Assembly (NCBI RefSeq): GCF_043290135.1
Contig: NC_134702.1
Location: 84,045,817-84,109,816, forward strand
DNA from: Rhipicephalus microplus
Lineage: Eukaryota; Arthropoda; Arachnida; Ixodida; Ixodidae
Length of the DNA: 64,000 nt
Direction: 5' to 3'
This document shows, piece after piece, positions 25,265 to 35,600 of the stretch. The notes below the pieces were generated by a model. It was given only the letters and a program-made list of their open reading frames with translations. It was not told where the DNA came from and made no database searches. The position numbers and the translations under genes are program-made. How positions within the stretch are numbered: the first letter of the stretch is position 1; each line of letters begins with the position of its first letter.

Positions 25265-25329
25265 ATGGCCTCCGAGATTGCGGGCGCGCGGCGTGGTTTC
25301 TGCCGCGCGCCCACGATCTCGGAGGCCAT
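25265..25329. other. 28-bp hairpin beside the 13-bp minisatellite
   Basis: Positions 25,265-25,292 pair with 25,302-25,329 with two mismatches across a 9-nt loop. The stem is GC-rich (GGGCGCGCGGC part). It could be a fold-back insertion or a structured transcript; there is no expression evidence. Confidence 0.85.
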
Positions 25330-25447
25330 GGACGAATTGGCCGCCGTCGCTGGCTGCGTGTACCCAGTGTATACGATATCTGCGCGGGTGAACTGATGCA
25401 CTGAACATGCCGAAACACGCTGTCTGGGCTTTAACCCTCGCACGCTG

Positions 25448-25651
25448 TTATTGCATACGTCCTCACGGCTGCGGCGGCTGCATTTCCGATGGAGGCGGAA
25501 ATGTCGTAGGCCCGTGTGCTCAGATTTGAATGCACGTTAAAGAACCCCGGGTGGTAGAAATTTCCGGAGCCCTTCACTACGGCGTCTGTCATAATCATAT
25601 GCTGGTTTGGGGACGTTAAAACCCACATATCAATGAATTATTGCATACGTC
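25448..25651 (+). mobile_element. 5'-truncated SINE (Ruka-like), copy 5, with 14-bp TSD
   Basis: SINE body 25,462-25,637 flanked by perfect copies of TTATTGCATACGTC (25,448-25,461 and 25,638-25,651). The tRNA-like head is absent: the copy starts at GGCTGCGGCGGCTGCATTTC. Truncation at the 5' end together with a TSD indicates incomplete reverse transcription at insertion, not later loss. Confidence 0.93.
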
Positions 25652-27172
25652 TTGCGTGCGACGAAAATGACCATGCTGGTCGTTTCATCATCGCTTCACG
25701 CGCGTTCTTCAGCGCTCGCACGTAGAACATATGATGCCTCGGCTGATGTTATCAATATCAACTTTTTGCGGCAGATGGCTATAACGGCGACGGAAAAATA
25801 CTGCCGAGATGTTCTATATGATTACTATCGAAAAAAATAAATAAATATGTTGGCGCCATTTTATGAGGCGTATATCCCATTTCGCACCTGATAATGTAAA
25901 CTGCCGATAGTTTTTTCTGCTACAAGAAAGTAAAAAAAAACAGAGCGTCATGATCTCACTGTGAGTCCATGCGTATAACCGCAAGACACTATACCTTAAG
26001 AATATTTCGTAAAGGTGAATGTGTAAAAAATAAATTAGAAGTAGTCGCGAAATTAACTCTGAAAATGCTGCATTGTTGTCATGCCACGGGGTCATAAACA
26101 CGAGTGCCTGTATTTGTCTGTTTCTCACAAGCCTGACAAAACGGCAGCAAAAGCGGGGAGATTTCCTCTGGAAGTTTCGGTGGGTCCACACAGTGCGCGT
26201 CCCATCTTGCGCCTCTACATGACTCGCACAGGCGCTCATGCCTCGTCGAACACATTGCTGCACGCCCGGACGAACGAGCTATTTCTCCAGGCGAGCTGCG
26301 GCTGCATCTACAACCTTCTGTGCAACGCGCGACGAAATTAGGGCTGCACTGTTCTCGTTTCCGTATATGTGCGCTCTCCGGCTCGCATTGAGGGAAATGG
26401 CATCAATGCTGCCAAGCGTTGTCGTTATAATAAGCCCGAGCCCGAGCAGTTATAATAAGCCCGAGCAGGGTTCACACGCAGTCTTGATCTTCCCTCACTG
26501 TAACCTCGTTTCGCAAAAGCTCTGCAGTCATTTATACCAGGGCACCCTGTATCAAGACAAGGCTATCGCAGCGCAAGAGAAGAACTCTCAGCAAGTGACC
26601 CTTTTCATTATTTCCTACGCGGATTTGCTTCTCGCTGTTTGGAGTTTCGTCAGCGTTGTCTAGCGTGGCCAAACAGCTTATATACTCAAAAAAAAAAAAA
26701 AAGACGGACAGCAGCGGCCTTGTTTTGTGCATACCGCTATTAAGATTTGGGGAATATCTCATAATAACTACTAGAAACGTTCTAAGCAATGCTGTAATTA
26801 AAACTGTCATCCCGCTATGCCTTGTTTCATGGCTCAAATAACGAGATATTGCGGAAACAAAAATGAACAATAACACTTTTCTTAGCTCATGCAACTACCA
26901 CATATGTGGTCAAACAAGCATGTACAATCGCACGCATCAAACATATATACGCTATATCGGCCAACTGGTCTTGTCGAAAAAAGTTCCATCCGTCCTCTGT
27001 CCATCCGCACCCTCTAAAAGGGTATGGTTTAGAGAGGACTTTGGATATGCTGGCGGTTCTCCCTCGGCGTTCCTCTGTTACAAGGGGGAGGGGGACTCTT
27101 TGAATTTCGCTTCGATTTCTAGAAATTGTTCTCGCTTCCACGATTTCAGTATGCTCGCTGCGAACTCACGTT
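25652..27172. other. unassigned DNA
   Basis: Open frames up to 149 codons with no recognisable domain. A short duplication (AATAAGCCCGAGC repeated) lies near 26,430-26,466, and a poly-A tract near 26,688-26,702. Confidence 0.4.
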
Positions 27173-27496
27173 AATAGGGAGTTTTCGAATAGGGGCCCCA
27201 AAGAAATGACGCCAAGGCAACTGTGCATGCGCAAAACCCAAACCATGTTTAGGTTTTGGGTTGGGGACCCTATTTCTCGAATTTAGCGGGAGCACCCAAG
27301 GCCTGCCCCAAAGGCATTGGTTAGAAAAACTTGATGGAACCCACTGAAGTTACGGCTCTCGGCGAAGACTAGAGTGCCCAAAGTGCCACGGAACCTTATC
27401 GAAAACTCATCGCTCCCATGCTTGACCCAAAGCGTGCATACAAAAAGGGCTTTGGGGCCCCAAACTTTTGGAGCCCCTATTGGAAAACGCCCTATT
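27173..27496. mobile_element. MITE 1 with AATAGGG terminal inverted repeats
   Basis: Left end AATAGGGAGTTTTCGAATAG and right end (complement) AATAGGGCGTTTTCCAATAG form imperfect inverted repeats that extend into a GGGGCCCCAAAG block on both sides. The 324-bp element has no ORF and holds an internal inverted repeat around 27,232-27,267 (AAACCC with GGGTTT blocks). Class II non-autonomous element inferred; TSD not resolved. Confidence 0.75.
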
Positions 27497-30344
27497 GTGT
27501 GGTAATTTTACTTATGTATACATTTATCCTTACACGAATCTTCAGATGCCGTTTGCAGAACATCTGAGCGCATAAGTTCAAACCCTGCTTCGTGCCGACC
27601 ATAAGATAGGGTTCAGTGTGTATACGGGTCGTGCATAATACATCTATAGCCGTCACTTCACGCTCCACAGTTGTGCGTTCACCCAGTACAGTGAGCTGGT
27701 GTTGCATTTCTTTCGCTGCATCGCAGTTAGGGCATTAGGAATTCTTGAGGAGATCGCTTCGCTTGAGATGAAACGTAAATCTTTAAATGTTTGTTTAATT
27801 CTGCGGATGAACCTTTCGTCTCACTGCGTAAAACGAACGACCGCGATCTCGCGTAGTGACGTTCGAGGGCAGCCCACACAGTTGACTCTTGTCGCGCTCA
27901 AAGCCAGAAAAGTCAGAATACAAATCCTTCTTGGTCGGCAGTCCGAATCGGCTGTCGGAACCCTGCGGGTCATTTCTTTTTGAAGGAATCTAACTAGGCG
28001 TGTTACTTCAGTCGAGTGCATTGAGCGAACTCTTAGCCTCCTTGTTCACAGCGGTAATATGTGGGAACTACTGAGGTTCGAAATAACATCCCTTAGGATT
28101 TCCTGGAACGTTAACGGCAGCCACTGGGTAAGTTAACCCGGATATTCGTTCATAAGGCGGTTAAACTAATGTGTTTTGGTGTGGTTTAGTTTGGCTGCGA
28201 GCCAGGCTAACGTGCCCCGTTTCTCATTAACGTTAGCGTCACTTCTCTTAGTGCTCCAGTATCATTTGGCTATTCATGAAAATTTTTTAAAACTTGCGAT
28301 AGTTATTGTGTAAGTATAGTATACACACCAGCAGGGGTAGCTATAGTATAGCGTTCCGCTGACAGAATAGGAGATCATAAAATTGAATTCATTAGGGGGC
28401 ACCCGCGGGAGGGAAACGAAGGAATGATCATATTTTTTTGTAAATAAGCAGACATCAAAAGTCTGGCTGTCATTGCGAATTACCCCGGGGCTCTTCAGAC
28501 ATAAGCTGTTGGTCAGCCTGTACAGTTAAGATGAATTGTACGGCGCTATGCCTTCAAGGACGGATCATTTGAAGCACGATCATATTTGATGTTTTTATGA
28601 TTGGCTATTCGTAGTAAAGGAACAAACGGATACTTAATCAGAATCAAAATCACTTTATTTGAAGTTAAAATAAGTGGTACAGTAGTGAAGCTAGCTGCGG
28701 CGGCCGCATTTACATGACGGCGATATGCTGGAGTGCAGTGTTCTCGTGGCGTATTCGATTGGCCGCTCTGGTCCTCTGGTTCAGAGTCGCCAGATGCAGA
28801 GGCAGCTTGCAATCGGAGCGCGAGAGGCAGGGTACCAACCGAATACATCAGTGACCTCAGAGCAGCTAAAGCCCATTGACCTCCAAATTAAGGGGCTTTA
28901 AGAGCAACGCGCCTGTAGCGCCACCGTACAGCCAGCGCGGGAAACTGCCGGGTAAACAGTGCTGCGCCGCGTCAACAAATGGGGCCGATCAGTTCAGTGG
29001 ACATCTGACTAGTCTGACCTTTGTTATATTCTTTTTCTCTGTCATGTCTGGATGTAGTGAAAGCCTCCTGAGCACAGCGCATAAATCTGGCGATCGTCCT
29101 CGTCCGAGCTGCTATCTTTAAGGCAAATTACGCGGCTGGCATGCGAGCTGCTGTAACGACAGCAATGACGTTTCGTGCGCCTTCGCTAGCCGTCTCGTTA
29201 TCAACACGGTGCATTTATGGCTTCGTAGATGTGAATTCGCCCCGCGCATGTGTAAAAACACAATCAACAACGCACGTGCATGAAGTATTACGCGCCCGGC
29301 GATACCCCCTTCCGAAATGCACGCTCGCGCTCCTCATCTCGTTCACCTGCCGGCAGCCTCGCGATTGGCTGGCCTGTGTCACATGATCCGTTTTCTCGGC
29401 CAGATCGCGCCACGCTCTCACTTCGAAGTCAGAGCAGTCGGGAACACTCCGAGTCAGAGGCTGACGCTCTGAAAGAACCAACCGAAGGTAGTCCGAGTGT
29501 TCGAATTCCACCAACCGAAGGCGCAGCTACTTTCCAGAGCGCTACAGAGCGCTCGAAAGCGCCCAACCGAATAAGCCGTTAGACTGTTTGTCAAGGCCGT
29601 GGTGACATCAGAAAATAATGATAGCCGGTAAATATTGTAAATGTCAGCAATAATAGTGGTACTGGCAATTAGATGGTGCGAGCACAAGTACGTAATTAAA
29701 GGACGAAATGTGCCGTGCCCACTGCCAACTAATAGCCTCTTGGCCAATCTTAATTCGCTTTTTTGCACAACAGTGTTGTACGGCGGCAAAAGGGACTTGA
29801 GGGTTCTCAACGCTGTGGCCGTAAATTCGGAAGGATCGCTCAAAATTCGGCAGCGTCTCGGGAGAAGCTCGAGAGTTGGTAGGAATTGAATACTACGCGA
29901 AGCAGTGACGACCAAGAATTAAAAGTATTTGTTTTGGTGTTTACAGCATAATTTACGCCACTTCGCGCTAAAACGAACAATGTTAAGATGCGAAGCAGTG
30001 GGCGCTAACACTTACACTGACGCTGGTGCTCATCGCGGCGTTGAGCACGAAAGAAATCTGGGGAGGCGGTAAGCACGCAGTGATGGACCGGTGTTTCCGA
30101 CTGGAATATGCCAGTCACTGCTAAGGGGCAATGAGGAACAGAAGACTCCGATTGGACACAGATACCCGCAGTCCGCTTTTAGTTAACGCGCACGCTGCGA
30201 ATTTCAGGGGCGAAGTCTTGTGTCTGTACATGCACGTCGCTCTTGGTGCATGACCGCCTATCATTTAGCAGGTGCGGACGGGTGGACGGACAGACAGACG
30301 GACAAATAGACAGACCTTTCATCTTGATGTCTATTTCTGGTGGC
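27497..30344. other. unassigned DNA
   Basis: No host gene recognised. At 28,630-28,750 an AATAAAGTGATTTTGATTC phrase on the minus strand and a GCGGCGGCCGCATTTACATG phrase on the plus strand hint at LINE-tail and SINE scraps, too weak to call. The 29.4-29.58 kb part has several short inverted repeats. A GGAC/AGAC-rich stretch lies near 30,280-30,320. Confidence 0.4.
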
Positions 30345-30927
30345 TCCTCCAAAAAGGAGGAGGAGGATTGAAAGAGGAAGGACAGGGAGGTTAGCCAGTT
30401 CTCAGACCGGCTGGCTACCCTGTACTGGGGAAGGGGGCAAGGGAGATAAAAGATGAGAGAAAAGAGACGCTGAAAAAAAAAAAAAAGGAGAGAGAAGGTC
30501 ATTAGACGATCCCCGACGCTGCTTACAGTCTGTCTCTAAGACCACTTGCCCGCAGTAAGCGCAACAATGCTCTCAATGCCTTGCGTGCAGAGGACGGTCT
30601 CGGCCAGTGTCCTAATACCCTTTCTTCCGACAATTGGCGATTGTCTAGTCTATCTAAAGCTTTCGACAGTTCTTTTCTTGGCACGCTGAAGTGAGGGCAT
30701 TCGCAGAGAAGATGGGAGAAAGTCTCTGCGCAGCCACAGTTGTCACATGTCGGGCTGCTGGCCATTCCGATTCGAAACGAATAAGCATTCGTGAAGGCCA
30801 CCCCCAAACTGGCCACTGGACATTCGAGGGGCTCCATGCATTTTCTTTTGGAGGGGGGGGGGATTGGTGCCTCGATTGTGAAAATTGTGGTTTCAATATA
30901 CGGGGAGGAATTGATGGGAAAAGGCAC
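30345..30927 (-). mobile_element. LINE 3' end (AGCCAG hairpin family), with ORF end
   Basis: Minus strand: end of an ORF, then a T-rich spacer, CTTGCCCCCTTCCCC, and the paired blocks GGTAGCCAG and CTGGCTAACC (plus-strand positions 30,411-30,419 and 30,389-30,398) and a CCTCCTCCT tail. This copy ties the isolated 3' UTR fragments at 22,375 and 40,110 to a coding LINE. A G run at about 30,856-30,863 interrupts the frame upstream. Confidence 0.8.
30523..30807 (-). pseudogene. LINE reverse transcriptase, C-terminal zinc-knuckle end
   Basis: The last ~95 codons of a LINE ORF, ending at a stop just before the 3' UTR. Visible features: 'CDNCGCAETFSHLLCECPHF', a CX2C...HX3C-type zinc knuckle usual near the C-terminus of R1/Jockey/I-type LINE proteins, then 'RKELSKALDRLDNRQLSEERV' and 'ALRALLRLLRASGL'. 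The decayed copy at 60,346-60,615 has the same order (knuckle, RRELSKLDNQPLSEERIL, LKALLHFLRWTGL). The part of the open frame upstream of 30,807 does not look like this protein. RT and endonuclease domains are missing. Confidence 0.75.
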
Positions 30928-31136
30928 AGAAGATCACCGGGCGTGAGCTCTCACTTTCCGCGTGAGATCAAAACTTCTTGCTCAGCAAAACATGACGGTA
31001 GTGCGTTAAGATGTCGTCATTCTCAAATTGAATGCTACAGACCTTGTGTTTTTCTTTGAGCTTTTTATTTTATTGCAATAACAATTATATGGACACTCTC
31101 GTATTGATTGTGCTGCCGGCGTCGCCGTCAATCACC

Positions 31137-31137
<1 letters not shown>

Positions 31138-31186
<49 letters not shown>
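31138..31186. repeat. (AT)n microsatellite
   Basis: About 24 AT units inside the dispersed repeat; the other copy has only a short TATATATA tract in the same place. Confidence 0.95.
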
Positions 31187-31190
<4 letters not shown>

Positions 31191-31223
31191 ACGGAACAAA
31201 GAAAAATAGTTCAGAAAAAGACT

Positions 31224-31288
31224 TTGGCACGCGGAATCGAACGTCGGACCTCTGAATCGTTAGTGCGAGGTGTTAGTCACTGAGTCAC
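31224..31288 (-). other. tRNA-like segment in repeat copy A
   Basis: On the minus strand the segment has an A-box-like TGACTCAGTGACTAACACC and a B-box-like GTTCGATTCC and ends in ...GCGTGCCA. It resembles a tRNA gene, but the arms are imperfect and it lies in the same place in the second repeat copy, so I read it as a tRNA-derived module and not as a functional tRNA gene. Confidence 0.55.
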
Positions 31289-31770
31289 GACGACGCACCT
31301 CCTTCAACGTTCAAATGGCAAGCTATTTATATCTACCACTTACGGCCGATAATGGGCATCTCGGGGGCCCGAGGCAACTATTGTATTTTCAGCATTACCA
31401 GCAAGATGGCGCAATGAGCGGGCGTCGCCACGATGCGGCGGCGCGCGCTCTCATCTCCCACGCGTAATTTGCCCGCGGAGAGGGAGCCGGGTTGATGCTC
31501 ATGGGTGCGCTTGCTTATCTCGCAGTGAGGACAACCGTACGCCTTGGATAACCTTGGGCTTTCACCGGAACGATTCTGTTGTAGTTACCGGGAGTACAAA
31601 AGTCACTACAATTGTTTCACAGTCTTCGTTTGCGAAAAGGGCGCGCTTCGCAGACACAGCGAAGTAACAACTGAGATGCTTATTTACGTTCCTCTTGTAC
31701 CTGTGAGTACGTTTCGGGCGTCAATTGTGCGTGAGAAACGCGGGGCACGTTTCGATCTGCTTGCCACTCT

Positions 31771-31971
31771 GCGCGTGACCTTGATAGATCGATATGTGTG
31801 GTTTGACACCCGAGAACCATCACATGATTAAGAGAGATACCGTAGTGGAGGGCTCCGAAAATTTTGACCACCTGGGGTTCTTTAGCGTGCACCCAAATCT
31901 GAGTACACGGGCGTACAACATTTCCGCCTCCATCGGAAATGCAGCTGCCGCAGCCGGGAGCGCGTGACCTT
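31771..31971 (-). mobile_element. 5'-truncated SINE (Ruka-like), copy 6, nested, with 12-bp TSD
   Basis: SINE 31,783-31,959 lies between two copies of GCGCGTGACCTT (31,771-31,782 and 31,960-31,971). The uninterrupted target is seen in the other repeat copy near 63,190. The tRNA-like head is missing (copy starts at CCCGGCTGCGGCAGCTGC on the minus strand). Confidence 0.92.
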
Positions 31972-32249
31972 CCAATTTGTTGCTATCGCGTTCATCGCTT
32001 CACCTTTGCGGCAAAGTTGTGACTTTTTTGTAAGACAAAGCTTGCTTCCATCTTCTGAGTTGCACCGTATTTATGTGGAGGTCTGTCACGGCCAACATTA
32101 CTAGGTTTATACCATAGAGTTTCATACAAGAATACCTTGAAGGGAATCTGGCGCTATGCATCGGTACGTGAAAGGCTTCTGCGTATGGCAAAAAATTAGT
32201 GAAAAACGGCCTTTTATGTCTGCACAATGCAACGAAAAAAAAAAACAAA

Positions 32250-32696
32250 TGCGTGGTCGTGTTCCCTTATATTCATAAAATGTCGCAAGAACTACAATTT
32301 GAGAAGCTGGTTTGGTTTGCGCGTTGTTTTTTCTGCACCCAATAAATATGGCCGTATGCATATATGTGTCATGGTGCATAGGAGGGTGAAGGGTGCGTCT
32401 AAAAGCAGAGGATGTCTTCAGAAACATGCAAAGCAGTTTGTAAAATGTATTACGGAGTCGTGTATAACATACCCCTGCCTCATGGTCGCATGTACGTTGG
32501 CCAAACTGGCCGATGTTTGAACTTACACTTCAGAGAACAGAGGAGCTCTTTGAAGTGTACCCCATATTCCGTTTTAGCTCCTAATTGCGATACCTGCAAA
32601 TGCGAACCGTTGTTTGAAAAAAAAATTCTTTTCCGGTGCCGCTTCAAACTACGCGTGAAACTTCTGAAGCGTATCACATTTCCAGAAATGAGATAA
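32250..32696 (+). pseudogene. decayed Penelope-like element, GIY-YIG region
   Basis: Two frames carry successive parts of one Penelope-like protein. First 'VFPYIHKMSQEL' followed in another frame by 'VVFSAPNKYGRM', which match the linker 'IPYMHKLAHGL...VVFRAPNKLGKI' of the intact copy at 23.6 kb. Then in the frame of 32,412-32,696 comes a GIY-YIG block: GVVYNIPLPHGRMYVGQTGRC, a FREQ motif and CDTCKC cysteines. At least two frame changes break it. The residues differ so much from the 23-kb copy that this is probably a separate subfamily. The end of the nuclease is cut or lost after 'LRVKLLK'. Confidence 0.75.
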
Positions 32697-32974
32697 GTGA
32701 ATCAGCCATCCTTTGTTGTGACTACATGGCTGTGAGCTTAACTACATAGATTATTCATAGACAAGGGCTTTATTGAACGCTTCGCATGCTGCTCGTACTG
32801 TCATCATATTCTTGTTGACATGCGCACCCTCGTGTGTACATGTTTTTCGAACATAAAAAATAAACCTGCTAGTGAGCGCTCGTGCTGTGTGCCTCTTAGC
32901 TTCTTTTGTGTATGCCCCCGCACTCCCAGTTCGCTGAAAGAGTATTGACACATCCTTACTCGATTACTGTTCAG
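32697..32974. other. unassigned DNA
   Basis: Nothing recognised. Confidence 0.4.
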
Positions 32975-34690
32975 AAATAAATGTTCGACGATTTAGTGTA
33001 CAGTGTATATTCTACTTTGGGAAATAATTAAGCTGTCCCGTTAACCCGACTCAGCTACTGTAAGTTTGGTTAGAGAAAAAAAAGAACGCCAGGCCTACTT
33101 GGAACGTGAAGCAAAGTCCCAGCGAAAGCTAGAAGAGCGGCCTTTCAGAGCCCTTTCTAAACACTCTTTGGGTAACCGCTACAACCACATTTGCTGGGTG
33201 CCCACTACGCCATAAATGATCATAACTTTTGTGCAGTATAGGTCAGCATTCACTATGCTATCGTTCGTTATTCTTTGGAGGAGTGTGGTATTCGCTACAC
33301 ACTTAATACTTAGGAATTTCGTGCAATTATTTAACGACGATGAAGAACTATGCCTGAAGTAGGTATGCGCCACAGTTAATTGGTGATCATCAACAAGTTT
33401 TCAATAGTTGGCGCATTGGAAGACTTACTCCTTAAGCGAAAAATTTGCTTTGTTTGACGCCTGGTTGTTCCTGTGATATTCTAAAACGCTTTATTACTCA
33501 TATTAACGCGATTCCTTTCCCAACATCAAGCCTGACTAAGGCCAGTTTAGAAACGATTTAGAGCACTGGTATGCCCAATGGTAGAATACTAGGCTGGCAC
33601 GCAACGAACCCGCAACAAATCCTATAGTAGAGTACTTATAACTATACTATGGGAGAGCATAAAGCCGTACTATGAGCTTCACACTTGATGAGGCTCTGTT
33701 GACAAAAATTACGGCATGAGCCAAGAGTTGTTTAAATAAAGTGTTTAACGGTTTAGCGTACACGGTACTGTACTACGGGAGAGCTTAAAGACACTCCGTG
33801 GGCCGCACAATTGATGAGACCGTGTTGACAAGAATACTGCATGTCCTACACATACTCAGGATTTACGGAGTTACTTAGACAAAATGTTAACGATTTCAAG
33901 CACTTCGTACTCAACTACGAGAGGGCAGTTAATCAGCCCCACCTAACACACCAGCATTTGTCCACAAATTTGTGTTCAGAAAATGTATCTAACGATTTAG
34001 AGTGCAATGGGAGAGCATAGGCCGTCCAGGCGCGATGAAGCATCGCAGTCAATCGGGCAAATCTGTGCGTTTAGAAAAAGTGGGTAACGCTTTAGAGTAC
34101 TAGGTTCTCTACAATGGGAGAGGATATAGCCGTCCCGTGGGTGAACATTACATGGTCAGTCCACTGCCTAAACCAACTGATTCATGCCAGACATTGGTTT
34201 AGAAAAAAAACCATTCTATCGTGGGATGCTACAAACTGTTTTGGAAACTCAGCTATTATGTGTTTAGAAAAAGTGGTTAACGATTTAGAGTACTTAGTGC
34301 TCTACTATTGGAGAGCTGAAAGCCGTCCCGTGAAGCCTAGGGAAGTTTTCCTAAAGTTGCCAGCACTGACATTTGATGAGAGTTATGCGGATCGAAACCG
34401 AACATGTCTCTGAGTGGCTGATTGAGGAAACGGTTGTGTGTTTAGAAAAAGTGAATGATTTAGAGTGCTATAGGTAATCTATCATGGGAGAACACAAATC
34501 CGTCCCGGGAACATCACATCTCACGATCACACGAGATGGCTATTAATAATTTACGTGAGGTCGGGCGGAACATTGGTACTTTGCTGTGTGTTTAAAAAAA
34601 AGTTGGGGACGATTTAGAGTACTAGGTACTGTACTATGGAAGGGATTAAAGCCATCCCGTGGGCCTCACATTTGATGACCCTCCTCTGCG
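32975..34690 (+). repeat. hairpin-bearing satellite-like array
   Basis: Roughly ten degenerate units of irregular length, all in one orientation. Unit order: GTGTTTAGAAAAAGTGGTTA, ACGATTTAGAGTAC, a short centre and its complement (GTACTCT), ACTATGGGAGAGCATAAAGC, CGTCCCGTGGGCCTCACA, TTGATGAGGC and GTTGACAAAAATTAC. Units are visible near 32,980, 33,545, 33,635, 33,740, 33,880, 33,985, 34,070, 34,260, 34,440 and 34,590. Some gaps hold unrelated DNA. A second small cluster is at 8,395-8,740. Coding potential is nil. Confidence 0.8.
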
Positions 34691-35154
34691 ACCGTTAACT
34701 AAATGTGTTACATTTTCGGGCTGGGGACCCTCATTGGCGAATGTTTTCCCATTTTGCCTCCATCGCAATGGTGCAAGGGGTAGCGGGCCGGAGCGATCTT
34801 GTAATGTGGAAGCCCGTAGTAATTATTTCAAAATTGTGGGACAGTCCAATTGCGGCCCCCACTTAAATCGCAACCTTATAGTTAAGTTCACGTGGTCCAT
34901 TAACCACTGAGCTACCATGGCGTGTGCGTATACTTATTTACATGAGGAAGGGCTGTACTGCCAAACCTCATTTGCGAACAAAGACGTCTCAGTGGGCCCG
35001 TGTGTAATTAAGTAACGTACTGCTGAATGGTTCCTACAGGCATTCGCATATTAGGGGTGAAGCTCCTAAAGATGTGGGTCTGTCCATGCATGACTTTTGT
35101 GACTGGTTTCTAACTACCTAGTTGTATGACTCACTCAGCAGGTGGCGCTAGTGT
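34691..35154. other. unassigned DNA
   Basis: Nothing recognised apart from a GGGGTGAAGCTCCTAAAG phrase near 35,054 that also resembles the GAGCTTCGCCCCTAAAA phrase near 62,978. Confidence 0.4.
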
Positions 35155-35600
35155 GAGTGACAAGCACACGGAAAGACAGACAGATGGACGAACGGATGGG
35201 TGGACAGAGACAGACAGACGCATGGATGGACGGACGCACAGACGGACGCATAGAAGCACGGATGGAAGCACGAACGAACGGGTGCAATGATAGACGGAAG
35301 CACGGACTGACAGAAGAACAGATGGATGCTTGGATGGATGGATGGAAGCACGGACAAACGAAGCATGGATGAACCGACAGCGGGATGGATGAACGGAAGC
35401 ACGGGCTCACGGCCGGATGAACTCACGGACGGACAGAAGCACGGACAGATGGACGCATGGACGGACTCGCAGACGAACGGACAGAGCCACGGACGCACGG
35501 ACAGATGGATGGAAGCACGTACGGATGGACGGATGGGTAAACGGACGGACGGATGGATGCGTCGCCCCACTCACCATCATTCACTCCGTGGATATGCTGC
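35155..35600 (-). repeat. degenerate GGAC/GGAT array ending in a shared 35-bp core
   Basis: About 400 bp of degenerate ACGGACGGATGG-type sequence, opening long low-complexity frames on both strands. At its right edge (35,560-35,600) lies the complement of CAGCATATCCACGGAGTGAA plus ATGATGGTGAGTGGGGCGA. The same core borders GTCC or GGAC sequence at 61,162-61,196, 61,368-61,403 and 62,021-62,062. Confidence 0.85.

Larger units (their letters stand above)
31071..32031 (+). repeat. 0.96-kb dispersed repeat with tRNA-like module, copy A
   Basis: Same order of blocks as 63,129-63,903 read on the other strand: TATTGCAATAACAATT start, an AT-microsatellite, a tRNA-like segment, GGCAAGCTATT-x-ATATCTACCA, CAGCATTACCAGCA, GATGGCGCAATGAGCG, a GTTACCGGGAGTACAAAAG block, GTACGTTTCGGGCGTCA, GAAACGCGGG and a GCGGCAAAGTTGTGAC end. 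Both copies are similar over their length and each has a SINE at a different site. No convincing long ORF. I do not know a name for it. Confidence 0.8.

Noticed and set aside
24908..25396. 162-codon frame with three 13-residue repeats
   Set aside because: It spans the 13-bp minisatellite and the hairpin, and no domain lies outside them.
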